Shown here: in pieces, positions 9,359 through 15,600 of the stretch | Numbering within the stretch: position 1 is the stretch's first letter | How the letters are laid out: every line of letters begins with the position of its first letter | Position numbers and translations under genes: made by a program | From: CAILZL01 sp035548495 | Lineage (GTDB): Bacteria > Pseudomonadota > Gammaproteobacteria > Steroidobacterales > Steroidobacteraceae | Length of the DNA stretch: 25,754 nucleotides | Direction: 5' to 3' | Assembly: GCA_035548495.1 (NCBI GenBank) | Contig: DASZSV010000029.1 | Coordinates: 1-25,754, forward strand | The notes under the pieces: generated by a model | Database searches by the model: none | Seen by the model: the letters and a program-made list of their open reading frames with translations, nothing else | What the model was told of the DNA's origin: nothing

Positions 9359-9847
9359 TCAGGCCGGGTTGGTGTTGCTGGATTGCGGCTGTGGTCTGCG
9401 GCGTTTGGCAAACTGATTCATTGCATCATCAATGAAGGCTTTCCATATTGGATTGGGTTCCCAGATTTCCACCATCGGGTCGCTGGCAACTTCTTCCGGT
9501 TCATTGAGAAAGATGCTGCGATAGATGTACAGAAACGCCGAGACACGCATGTTGTTGGTACAGTGCACCCAGCAGGGACGGCCTTCATGTGTGCGCAATG
9601 CAATGCAGAACTGTTCCAGCTGTTCGATGGTGGGTTGTTCCCACTTCACGGGAATCTGGATGTAGTTGATGCCCAGGTTGGTGACCATCTCGCATTCGCC
9701 GCGCAATGCGCTGGAAGAGTTGGGCGGCGACAGGTTGATGACGGAACGAATGCCGTATTTCTGCAATTCGCGAATATCGTTCTCGGACACCTGACCCGAG
9801 GTCCACAGCCAGTCGAAGACTTGATAAGTGTTTTCAGCGTCCATCAT
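9359..9847 (-). CDS. Protein tyrosine phosphatase-like protein with shortened P-loop
   Basis: A 162-residue cytoplasmic protein of the dual-specificity-phosphatase-like fold (DUF442-related 'protein tyrosine phosphatase family'). The N-terminal half has the typical pattern: WTSGQVSENDIRELQKYG (residues 15-32), then IRSVINLSP. The phosphate-binding loop is WVHCTNNMRVSAF, with Cys96 and Arg101. Only four residues lie between Cys and Arg, whereas canonical PTPs have five (CX5R). No obvious general-acid Asp loop can be identified. Related proteins with a similar HC-x-x-N-x-R loop are, to my recollection, common in proteobacteria, so this may be a subfamily trait rather than damage. The gene ends 4 bases before the GH9 start and begins 65 bases after tatC. 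Activity and substrate are unknown. ATGATG at the start leaves 9847 or 9844 possible. Confidence 0.75.
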   Translation of the reverse strand: MMDAENTYQVFDWLWTSGQVSENDIRELQKYGIRSVINLSPPNSSSALRGECEMVTNLGINYIQIPVKWEQPTIEQLEQFCIALRTHEGRPCWVHCTNNMRVSAFLYIYRSIFLNEPEEVASDPMVEIWEPNPIWKAFIDDAMNQFAKRRRPQPQSSNTNPA

Positions 9848-9912
9848 GTGGTCTCATCAAAGGTGCGACGGCGTACTGTATCCCACTTTCTCGCCTGAAC
9901 CCAAGTGTGTAT

Positions 9913-10704
9913 TTAACTGGATGCTTCCTCGGCTTCTTCGTTCGCCTGTGCCGCCAGTTTGTCTTTCAGCAAGATTCGACAGAATATGATGCCGAGTTCG
10001 TACAGCAGGTACATCGGCGCAGCCATCAGCATCATTGAGACCGCATCCGGTGGTGTCAGTGCCGCAGCTACAACGGATATAACGATAACAACATAGCCGC
10101 GATTTTTTTTCAGCACACTCATTTTTACCAGGCCGGTGGCCACCAGCAACACGGTGGCCACCGGAATTTCGAATGCCGCACCGAATGAAAAGATCAGCAG
10201 CGAAACAAAATCCAGAAACTGCGTCATGTCCGGCATCAGCAACACGCCCTGCGGAGTGGTCGCTGCAAAAAATGAAAACATCACCGGAAACACGAGATAA
10301 AACGCAAACGCAGCGCCGCAATAAAACAGAATCACGCTGGAAATCAGCAGCGGCATGGCAAAACGCTTTTCATGTTTGTACAGACCCGGCGCCACAAAAG
10401 CCCAGACTTGATACAGCACAAACGGCATGCTGATGAACAGTGCTACCAGAAAGGCCAGCTTGATGGGCGTCATGAAGGGCGCGATCAAACTCGTGGATAC
10501 CATTGAAGTGCCCTTGGGCAACTTGTCCAGCAGTGGCTGCGCAATCATGGTGAACAGCCTGTTGGAGTAATAGGCGCAGGGTGCAAACACAATGGCAACG
10601 AACACCACGGCGCGGATCAAGCGATCACGTAATTCCAGCAGGTGCGAAATCAACGTGCCTTCCGCCATGGAGTCCTTGGCGTTGTCCGCGGATTCGTTGC
10701 TCAT
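9913..10704 (-). CDS. tatC: Sec-independent protein translocase subunit TatC
   Basis: A 263-residue six-TM inner-membrane protein that recognises twin-arginine signal peptides in the Tat pathway. It starts with the typical cytoplasmic N-terminus (MAEGTLISHLLELRDRLIRA after a short acidic leader) and keeps the conserved SHLxELRxR signal-peptide-binding motif. Later it has YQVWAFVAPGLYKHEKRFA, a hallmark of the family, and further hydrophobic helices. The C-terminus is Glu/Ala-rich. Length is normal (E. coli 258). The ATG overlaps the tatB stop codon in an ATGA arrangement (10701-10704), which shows translational coupling. The following gene on this strand is the phosphatase-like protein. Confidence 0.97.
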   Translation of the reverse strand: MSNESADNAKDSMAEGTLISHLLELRDRLIRAVVFVAIVFAPCAYYSNRLFTMIAQPLLDKLPKGTSMVSTSLIAPFMTPIKLAFLVALFISMPFVLYQVWAFVAPGLYKHEKRFAMPLLISSVILFYCGAAFAFYLVFPVMFSFFAATTPQGVLLMPDMTQFLDFVSLLIFSFGAAFEIPVATVLLVATGLVKMSVLKKNRGYVVIVISVVAAALTPPDAVSMMLMAAPMYLLYELGIIFCRILLKDKLAAQANEEAEEASS

Positions 10705-11039
10705 GTGCCCGAATCCTGCGGTTTGCCGTGGCTTGCAGTGGTGGATGCGGCCGAGGTGTCCGGTGATGGCGGCGTATGCGATGCAGATGATGATTGAAGA
10801 TTCTGTGCGGCGGCTTCCTGTGCTTTTTTCAAGGCCGCTTCGGCCTTCTGTTTTTCCTTCAGCAGTTCTTCATAGCTGACTTCCTGTTCCAGTTGTGCAC
10901 GCAGGTTGCGCGCCATGACGCGAGCTCTTCCCGCCCAGCGGCCGAGTTGCGCAGCAACCTTGGGCAGTTTTTCAGGGCCCAGCACCAGCAACGCAAGCAG
11001 CGCCAGCACCGCCAGTTTTGAAACACTGAAATCAAGCAT
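10701..11039 (-). CDS. tatB: Sec-independent protein translocase subunit TatB
   Basis: A 112-residue protein with one N-terminal membrane helix, a hinge (LGPEKLP at residues 20-26), an amphipathic helix and a long, Ala/Ser/Pro-rich cytoplasmic tail with a charged coiled-coil-like stretch (EELLKEKQKAEAALKKAQE). LGPEKLP and the length mark it as TatB rather than TatA, which usually has FGxxKLP. Residue 8, Glu in E. coli TatB, is Lys here (SKLAVL), a variant I recall as common in beta- and some gammaproteobacterial TatB. TatB with TatC forms the substrate receptor. No tatA lies upstream: the preceding gene on this strand is dtd, ending 48 bases away. TatA must be encoded elsewhere, or this protein does both jobs. 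No convincing ribosome binding site is seen. Confidence 0.92.
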   Translation of the reverse strand: MLDFSVSKLAVLALLALLVLGPEKLPKVAAQLGRWAGRARVMARNLRAQLEQEVSYEELLKEKQKAEAALKKAQEAAAQNLQSSSASHTPPSPDTSAASTTASHGKPQDSGT

Positions 11040-11087
11040 GACCGGTGAAGTCTCAATGATATTTTTTCAAGTATATCCGAATGCAAA

Positions 11088-11534
11088 TTATCCGGGCGAT
11101 ACCTGTAACCAGAACGTGACTGGCCCATCGTTGGTCAATGTGACCTGCATGTCAGCGCCGAATGTGCCGGTTTCCACCTTGCCATGCGCAGTCCGTGCTC
11201 TGGCGACGAAATAGTCAAACAGGCGAGCGGCTTCCTGCGGATGTGCCGCAGTGCTGAAACCGGGTCGTGTGCCGCTGCGTGTGTCCGCGGCCAGCGTGAA
11301 TTGCGGCACCAGCAACAGGCCGCCATCAATGTCGGCGAGGCTGCGATTCATCCTGCCCTGATCATCGGCAAATACGCGATAACTCAACAGGCGTTGCAAC
11401 AGACGTCCTGCCTGGGATTCGCCATCATCGCGCTCTACACCGAGCAATACCAGCAAGCCTTGTTCAATGCGGCCGGTTTCGTTGCCAGCGACGCAGACAT
11501 GGGCGTGGCTTACACGTTGTAGCAATGCAATCAT
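11088..11534 (-). CDS. dtd: D-aminoacyl-tRNA deacylase (D-Tyr-tRNA deacylase)
   Basis: From the ATG at 11534 the protein has 148 residues (E. coli Dtd: 145) and opens MIALLQRVSHAHV, the usual Dtd start. The open frame extends 16 codons further upstream, but those residues do not fit the family. Dtd hydrolyses D-amino acids, and mischarged Gly on tRNA-Ala, from tRNA in the cytoplasm and so protects translation fidelity. The active-site motifs are present with small changes: the usual SQFTL is PQFTL (in LVPQFTLAADT), and the C-terminal Gly-cisPro motif is NDGPVTFW. RPGFSTAA corresponds to the conserved RPSFxxAA. The gene lies 48 bases upstream of tatB on the same strand and may be co-transcribed with it. 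Confidence 0.95.
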   Translation of the reverse strand: MIALLQRVSHAHVCVAGNETGRIEQGLLVLLGVERDDGESQAGRLLQRLLSYRVFADDQGRMNRSLADIDGGLLLVPQFTLAADTRSGTRPGFSTAAHPQEAARLFDYFVARARTAHGKVETGTFGADMQVTLTNDGPVTFWLQVSPG

Positions 11535-11573
11535 GAGCGGTGTTTTAAACAAACCTGCAAGTGAATGCAATGC

Positions 11574-11603
11574 GACGGACATGCATGGTCATGCATGTCC
11601 GTC
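11574..11603. repeat. 30-bp perfect palindrome (14-bp arms) between comEA-like gene and dtd
   Basis: The left arm, 11574-11587 (GACGGACATGCATG), is the exact reverse complement of the right arm, 11590-11603, with GT between them. The arms also contain the self-complementary hexamer ATGCAT. It lies 40 bases upstream of the dtd start and about 97 bases downstream of the comEA-like stop. No run of T follows on either strand, so it is not a standard intrinsic terminator. It could be an operator upstream of dtd, an mRNA-stabilising hairpin or a dispersed palindromic repeat. Confidence 0.8.
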
Positions 11604-11628
11604 TGTATCAATCAATGGAAAGGTTGTA

Positions 11629-11658
11629 GAAAAAAGGCTCTCGCGATTTTTTCAAGCC
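11629..11658 (-). terminator. Weak candidate terminator for the comEA-like gene
   Basis: Read on the minus strand, GGCT...AGCC (with one more wobble pair) flanks a loop of about 15 bases and is directly followed by a run of at least six T. It lies 43-72 bases after the comEA-like stop codon. The stem is short and the loop long, so the hairpin is weak. The T run and the position are what support it. If real, it separates comEA from the dtd-tat block. Confidence 0.35.
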
Positions 11659-11700
11659 GCCTTCCGTGGCGCAAATATAGCCTGTTAAATTTGCAACAGA

Positions 11701-11991
11701 TTATTTCTTGCCGGTATCGTTCAGGGAAATGTCGCTGCGAATCCTGGCCAGCAATTTGTCGCCAATACCGTGTACATTGCGCAACTCGTCCACGCTTTTG
11801 AATGCGCCGTGCGCAGTGCGGTAGTCGACAATGGCCTTGGCTTTGGCAGGACCGACACCCTTCAATTCCTTGGCGATGGTCGCGGCATCGGCCCTGTTGA
11901 TATCCACCATGCCCGCCATTGCAGGGCCTGACATCATCAATACCAGCAGGCCAGCGGCGATCCAGCTCATCACACTATTCTTGGTTTTCAT
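11701..11991 (-). CDS. ComEA-like helix-hairpin-helix DNA-binding protein, exported
   Basis: A 96-residue protein from the ATG at 11991. The frame is open to 12150, but the ribosome binding site AAGGAG followed by TCA-ATG-ATG and the clean signal peptide (MKTKNSVMSWIAAGLLVLMM, cleaved near AMA) place the start at 11994 or 11991. The second ATG has the better spacing. The mature part is about 70 residues, with the ComEA signature VDINRADAATIAKELKGVG and then two helix-hairpin-helix units (GVGPAKAKAIVDYR and NVHGIGDKLLARIR). Such short periplasmic proteins bind double-stranded DNA in natural transformation; single-gene homologues are widespread in proteobacteria. It is transcribed divergently from rpoZ. 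No other competence gene is nearby except the TfoX-domain gene at 19338-19694. Confidence 0.88.
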   Translation of the reverse strand: MKTKNSVMSWIAAGLLVLMMSGPAMAGMVDINRADAATIAKELKGVGPAKAKAIVDYRTAHGAFKSVDELRNVHGIGDKLLARIRSDISLNDTGKK

Positions 11992-12022
11992 CATTGACTC
12001 CTTCTTGTTTCCTGAAAATGGT

Positions 12023-12040
12023 CCGTTCAGAATTGAACGG
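12023..12040. promoter_or_regulatory. Inverted repeat in the leader of the comEA-like gene
   Basis: CCGTTCA (12023-12029), a 4-base spacer GAAT, and TGAACGG (12034-12040) form a perfect 7-bp inverted repeat, 29-32 bases upstream of the comEA-like start codon. The 18-bp length with dyad symmetry is typical of a dimeric repressor operator. It could equally form a hairpin in the 5' leader of the minus-strand transcript. The regulator is unknown. Confidence 0.5.
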
Positions 12041-12142
12041 GTGCAGATTGTGATGACGTTTTCTTTCGATGGTGACGCTATTAAGTGAGGTTTGCGCGAG
12101 AATTGCCCGCAACCAGGCTGGTTTGCCCCGCAGCCTGCCGGA

Positions 12143-12164
12143 TTTTGCATATTTCAATGCAAAA
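12143..12164. promoter_or_regulatory. Inverted repeat upstream of the rpoZ promoter
   Basis: TTTTGCAT (12143-12150), six bases, and ATGCAAAA (12157-12164) form a perfect 8-bp dyad, followed by two more A. It lies about 40-60 bases before the rpoZ -10 box, in the divergent region shared with the comEA-like gene. Position and AT-richness suit a regulator site or an UP-element-like region. No factor can be named. Confidence 0.45.
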
Positions 12165-12203
12165 AATGACCGATTCCCCTTCGTCTTCCCCGGCAAGCAC
12201 AGC

Positions 12204-12209
12204 TATAAT
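12204..12209 (+). promoter_or_regulatory. Candidate -10 box of the rpoZ-spoT promoter
   Basis: A perfect TATAAT lies 33 bases before the rpoZ start codon. No good -35 hexamer occurs at 16-18 bases. It is followed directly by a GC-rich discriminator (TCGCGCCC), a feature known from promoters inhibited by (p)ppGpp, and a similar arrangement occurs upstream of trkA. The start point would be near 12216-12218, giving a short leader. Confidence 0.6.
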
Positions 12210-12242
12210 TCGCGCCCTTTCGAATATTGCAGGGTATCTGGC

Positions 12243-12623
12243 ATGGCTCGCATCACCGTAGAAGACTGCTTACAAAACGTCCCGAACCTGTTCAATCTGG
12301 TGCTGGTTGCCGCGAAGCGGGCGCGCCGCATTGCCAATGGCGCCGAACCCACTGTGGATCGCGAAAACGACAAGCCCACTGTCATTGCGCTGCGTGAAAT
12401 TGCCGCTGGCCACGTTGGTCCGGAAATTCTCGAAGAAGTGGATCGCCCCGCGCATGAGTTTGGTGCGGCGGACATGATGATGCAGGATGACTTCGGCGCC
12501 GGCATGGGCCTGAAGGATTCGCTGGACGACTTCGGTGATGATTTCAAGGAAGACTTCAAAGACGACTTCAAGGAAGATTTCAAAGATGACATGAAGCCTG
12601 CCGCCGACGCCACAGAGGAATAA
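12243..12623 (+). CDS. rpoZ: DNA-directed RNA polymerase subunit omega with repetitive acidic tail
   Basis: A 126-residue protein. Residues 1-70 are a normal omega subunit, which binds the beta' C-terminus, aids polymerase assembly and forms part of a (p)ppGpp site. They open MARITVEDCL and contain NLVLVAAKRARRIANG and NDKPTVIALREIAAG. The frame is open upstream, but MARITVEDC is the universal omega start, and GCAGGG upstream may serve as a ribosome binding site. E. coli omega has 91 residues. Here the tail is longer: Asp/Phe/Gly/Met-rich residues 77-98, then four units of D-F-K-(E/D) at about 100-115. It is followed 15 bases later by spoT, the standard order. gmk, often upstream, is absent; the divergent comEA-like gene is there instead. 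Confidence 0.97.
   Translation: MARITVEDCLQNVPNLFNLVLVAAKRARRIANGAEPTVDRENDKPTVIALREIAAGHVGPEILEEVDRPAHEFGAADMMMQDDFGAGMGLKDSLDDFGDDFKEDFKDDFKEDFKDDMKPAADATEE
12540..12587 (+). repeat. Tandem 12-bp repeats in the rpoZ 3' end
   Basis: Four in-frame 12-bp units of the form GAYTTCAARGAN encode D-F-K-E, D-F-K-D, D-F-K-E, D-F-K-D (residues 100-115). The alternation gives a 24-bp higher-order period. A degenerate copy (GACGACTTCGGT) lies just before it and a fading one (GACATGAAG) just after. This looks like a microsatellite-type expansion by slippage that keeps the frame. Confidence 0.9.
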
Positions 12624-12638
12624 GCGTATCCTGCAGGC

Positions 12639-14789
12639 ATGAGTTACGCGTCTTCCATTTTTGGTCTGCTGCCAACCGGAAGACGCGCCATCGGCATCAC
12701 CCAGCTGCTCAACAAGCTGGAATCCTATTTGCCACCCGAGCGGGTGGAACAAGTCCGCGAAGCCTATGAGTTCGGTGCTGCTGCCCACGAAGGGCAGAAG
12801 CGCAAAAGCGGCGAGCCTTACATTTCCCATCCGGTGGCGGTTGCCGATCTGCTCGCTGATCTCCACATGGATGCGCAAACCATTGTCGCAGCCATCCTGC
12901 ATGACGTGCTTGAAGATACACCCATGTCCAAGGAGGAGATCGCCGGCAAGTTTGGTTCGGATGTTGCCGAAATCGTCGATGGTGTATCCAAACTGGATCA
13001 GGTGCAGTTCAAGAATCGCGCTGAAGCGCAGGCGGAAAGTTTCCGCAAAATGCTGCTCGCGATGGTGCGCGATATTCGCGTCATCATGGTCAAGCTTGCT
13101 GATCGCACCCACAACATGCGCACACTGGGTGCGATGTCACCGGCACGGCGCCGCGCGATCGCCCGCGAAACACTGGAAATCTATGCACCCATTGCCAACC
13201 GTCTAGGCATCTACAATATCAAGAACGAGCTCGAAGATCTGGGGCTGAAGAATCTCTATCCCAATCGCTACAAGGTGATTGAAAAAGCCGTCAAGCGTGC
13301 ACGTGGCAACCAGAAACAATTCATCGGCAACATCAAGACCAATATTGAAGAAGCACTGGAGAAGGCCGGTATCAAGGGCAGGGTAGAAGGACGCGAAAAA
13401 CATCCTTACAGCATTTATCAGAAAATGCATCGCAAGAAGACGGCGCTGAATGAAGTGGTGGATGTCTTCGGTTTTCGCATCATTGTTGACAGCGTTGATA
13501 CCTGTTATCGCGCCCTGGGCATTGTGCATGGCATCTATCGTCCAATGCCGGGCCGCTTCAAGGATTACATTGCCATTCCTCGCATCAATGGTTATCAATC
13601 ATTGCACACCACCTTGTTTGGCCCGAATGGCATGCCGATTGAAGTGCAGATTCGCACTGAAGCCATGCAACAGGTTGCGGAGTCCGGCATCGCTGCGCAC
13701 TGGCAGTACAAGGAAGGCGCTGATGAAGACAAGACCGGTCATGATCGTGCGCGTGAATGGTTGCAGCATCTTATCGATATGCATGGCGGCAACTCCGAAG
13801 AATTTCTGGAAAGTGTCAAGGTCGATCTGTTTCCCGACAAGGTATATGTGTTCACGCCCAAGGGAGAAATACGCCGCTTGCCGCGCGGCGCCACAGCCGT
13901 TGACTTTGCGTATTCGGTGCACACCGACATCGGCAACCGTTGTGTTGCTGCAAAAGTGGATCGCCGCCTGGTGCCGCTGCGCACACCATTGCGCAATGGA
14001 CAAACCATCGAGATTGTCACGGCCAAGGGTGCGCAACCCAATCCGGCCTGGGTCAACTTTGTTGTCACCGCAAAGGCACGCACGGCCATCCGTCACTACC
14101 TGAAGAGTCTTAAATCCGGCGATGCAGAAGAACTGGGCAAGCGTTTGCTGACACAGGCGTTGACCGAACAGGGGTTGAACTTCAAGAGCATCAAGCCCGC
14201 TCAGTGGGAAGCGCTGGCTACCGATTTCAACTTGAAAAACACTGCAGAGTTGTTCGAAAAAGTGGGTCTGGGCGAACGTCTCGCACCACTGGTTGCACAA
14301 CGGTTGTTGCCAAAGACTGGTGACGTGACGCAGGCCCATGAATCGGGTCCGCTGGCCATTGCAGGTACGGAAGGCTTGAGCGTCAGTTATGCGCGCTGTT
14401 GTTTTCCCATTCCCAATGATCCCATCATGGCGTACGTCACCACCGGTCACGGTATCGTCATTCATCGCGAAGCATGCGGCAATCTCAAGAGCTTCCGCAA
14501 ACAGCCGGACAAATGGCTGTCGGTTGTATGGCAACCTGCTGCCGGCAAGTTGTTCAGCGTTGAAATTGTTGTGCAGGTAAAGAGCCGTATCGGCATTCTC
14601 GCGGCCATCGCTTCGGAGATTTCCGCCACGCAAACCAGTATCGAACGTGTCTCGATCATTGAACGCGATGGCGGTGTCAGCACTGAAGTATTCGAATTGA
14701 TGGTGGCTGATCGCAAACAGCTTGCCCAGGTGATCAAGCGCATCCGCAAGATGCCGGAAGTGGTGAAGGTGACGCGCAGTTTGACATAG
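12639..14789 (+). CDS. spoT: Bifunctional (p)ppGpp synthetase/hydrolase SpoT
   Basis: A 716-residue cytoplasmic enzyme (E. coli SpoT: 702) that controls the alarmone (p)ppGpp in the stringent response. The hydrolase (HD) domain is intact: H64 in SHPVAVAD, H88-D89 with E92-D93 in LHDVLEDT, and D155 in LADRTHNMR. The synthetase domain (about 245-370) keeps RFKDYIA at 306-312, NGYQSLHT at 317-324 and EVQIRTEAM at 335-343. The TGS domain follows at about 399-460 (VYVFTPKGEIRRLPRGATA), and a C-terminal ACT domain at about 635-716. Both halves therefore look functional, although in gammaproteobacterial SpoT synthesis is usually weak. It follows rpoZ by 15 bases and shares its promoter. What follows it is unusual: a toxin-antitoxin pair. 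Confidence 0.97.
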   Translation: MSYASSIFGLLPTGRRAIGITQLLNKLESYLPPERVEQVREAYEFGAAAHEGQKRKSGEPYISHPVAVADLLADLHMDAQTIVAAILHDVLEDTPMSKEEIAGKFGSDVAEIVDGVSKLDQVQFKNRAEAQAESFRKMLLAMVRDIRVIMVKLADRTHNMRTLGAMSPARRRAIARETLEIYAPIANRLGIYNIKNELEDLGLKNLYPNRYKVIEKAVKRARGNQKQFIGNIKTNIEEALEKAGIKGRVEGREKHPYSIYQKMHRKKTALNEVVDVFGFRIIVDSVDTCYRALGIVHGIYRPMPGRFKDYIAIPRINGYQSLHTTLFGPNGMPIEVQIRTEAMQQVAESGIAAHWQYKEGADEDKTGHDRAREWLQHLIDMHGGNSEEFLESVKVDLFPDKVYVFTPKGEIRRLPRGATAVDFAYSVHTDIGNRCVAAKVDRRLVPLRTPLRNGQTIEIVTAKGAQPNPAWVNFVVTAKARTAIRHYLKSLKSGDAEELGKRLLTQALTEQGLNFKSIKPAQWEALATDFNLKNTAELFEKVGLGERLAPLVAQRLLPKTGDVTQAHESGPLAIAGTEGLSVSYARCCFPIPNDPIMAYVTTGHGIVIHREACGNLKSFRKQPDKWLSVVWQPAAGKLFSVEIVVQVKSRIGILAAIASEISATQTSIERVSIIERDGGVSTEVFELMVADRKQLAQVIKRIRKMPEVVKVTRSLT

Positions 14790-14799
14790 CTCAGTTCCC

Positions 14800-14837
14800 T
14801 TGACGCATTCCCTGTGCGGTAGTAACTTCTGACTACC
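14800..14837 (+). promoter_or_regulatory. Candidate promoter with overlapping operator for the toxin-antitoxin pair
   Basis: TTGACG (14800-14805) and TAACTT (14823-14828) are 17 bases apart, a plausible sigma-70 promoter with a good -35 and a weak -10. A perfect 6-bp inverted repeat, GGTAGT (14818-14823) and ACTACC (14832-14837) with 8 bases between, covers the -10 box. This is the layout expected if the ribbon-helix-helix antitoxin represses its own operon. The antitoxin ATG is 20 bases downstream. Confidence 0.55.
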
Positions 14838-14857
14838 CAAGTGGCGCGAGCGTCTCC

Positions 14858-15148
14858 ATGACCGCAACCAGCATTAAACTTCCCGATGATCTTAAACGCC
14901 GCATCGACAAGCTGGCCGGTTCCATTAATATGACACCGCATGCATTCATGCTGGAAGCTTTGAAAAAGGAGACCGAACAGATGGAATTACGGCAACGATT
15001 TGCGGCTGATTCCGCACGATCGGAGAAGCAGGCATTCTCCAGCGGCAAGGCATATACACTCGATTCGGCATTCGATTTTCTTGAATCACGCGCTGCGGGA
15101 AAAAAGGTGCGCCGTCCAAGGATGCATTCATGGCGCGCGTCGAAATAG
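14858..15148 (+). CDS. Ribbon-helix-helix (CopG-like) antitoxin
   Basis: A 96-residue protein. Residues 4-42 form a ribbon-helix-helix DNA-binding domain: SIKLPDDLKRRIDKLAG gives the beta strand and first helix, then TPHAFMLEALKKET the second helix. The remaining part is charged and presumably wraps the toxin; it has DSAFDFLES and a basic end RRPRMHSWR. This is the usual antitoxin half of a type II ParDE-like pair: it neutralises the toxin and, as a dimer, represses the operon. Its last 19 bases overlap the toxin gene, so translation is coupled. It sits 68 bases after spoT with its own promoter candidate, so it need not belong to the rpoZ operon. Confidence 0.85.
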   Translation: MTATSIKLPDDLKRRIDKLAGSINMTPHAFMLEALKKETEQMELRQRFAADSARSEKQAFSSGKAYTLDSAFDFLESRAAGKKVRRPRMHSWRASK

Positions 15149-15429
15149 CCGCACAGGCATTCCGCGATCTGCAACGCCTGTTTGACTTTATTGCAGTTGA
15201 GAATCCACAAAGCGCGCAGGCGCAGATACGCAGTATTCGCCGGGCATTTTCGTTGTTGGCCGATCATCCTTTGCTGGGCAGGGCGGCCGAAGAGGGACGT
15301 CGTGAATTGATATTGTCGCGCGGTAAGTACGGTTACATTGCCAAATATCGCTGGTTACCTGATGAGGAAGTGGTGCTGATATTGGCAATCAGGCATCAAC
15401 TGGAGGCGGGTTATAGTGAGGGCAGTTGA
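15130..15429 (+). CDS. ParE/RelE-family toxin
   Basis: A 99-residue protein of the ParE/RelE fold. It opens VEIAAQAFRDLQRLFDFIA (strand plus the long helix hairpin), continues with RAFSLLADHPLLGR and ELILSRGKYGYIAKYRW, and ends with VVLILAIRHQLEAGY, the characteristic terminal strand with the conserved RHQxEAGY-like motif. The HPxxGR and IRHxxEAGY patterns favour ParE (gyrase-directed) over RelE (mRNA cleavage), but the target cannot be settled from sequence. It overlaps the upstream antitoxin by 19 bases. Nothing indicates decay, so the module is probably active. Confidence 0.87.
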   Translation: MARVEIAAQAFRDLQRLFDFIAVENPQSAQAQIRSIRRAFSLLADHPLLGRAAEEGRRELILSRGKYGYIAKYRWLPDEEVVLILAIRHQLEAGYSEGS

Positions 15430-15600
15430 GCGGATATCAAATTTCAGCCCCGCATGTTTCCGCGAAGTCCACGCGTTGATGCAACAAGGGCCGTTGTCAT
15501 GTCCGCAAAGTAAGTCAAGATGGTGTGACCGGGCCCGACGATAGCTGGCTTGAAGAACCGGGATCAAATACGGGATCATGTTTTGAGCTTTCAGGGAAGG

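Noticed and set aside
9355..9411. Longer N-terminus of the GH9 protein
   Set aside because: It overlaps the upstream gene by over 50 bases and places 19 polar residues before the signal peptide.
12270..13112. A 280-codon minus-strand frame across rpoZ and spoT
   Set aside because: It is antisense to two well-identified genes and shows no domain pattern or ribosome binding site.
13599..14867. A 422-codon open frame on the minus strand opposite spoT
   Set aside because: It mirrors the spoT reading frame, its translation has no family likeness (Cys/His/Gln-rich), and spoT is intact on the other strand.
15430..15600. Gap between the toxin and the NTF2-like gene
   Set aside because: I looked for a gene remnant, terminator or repeat and found none that holds up.
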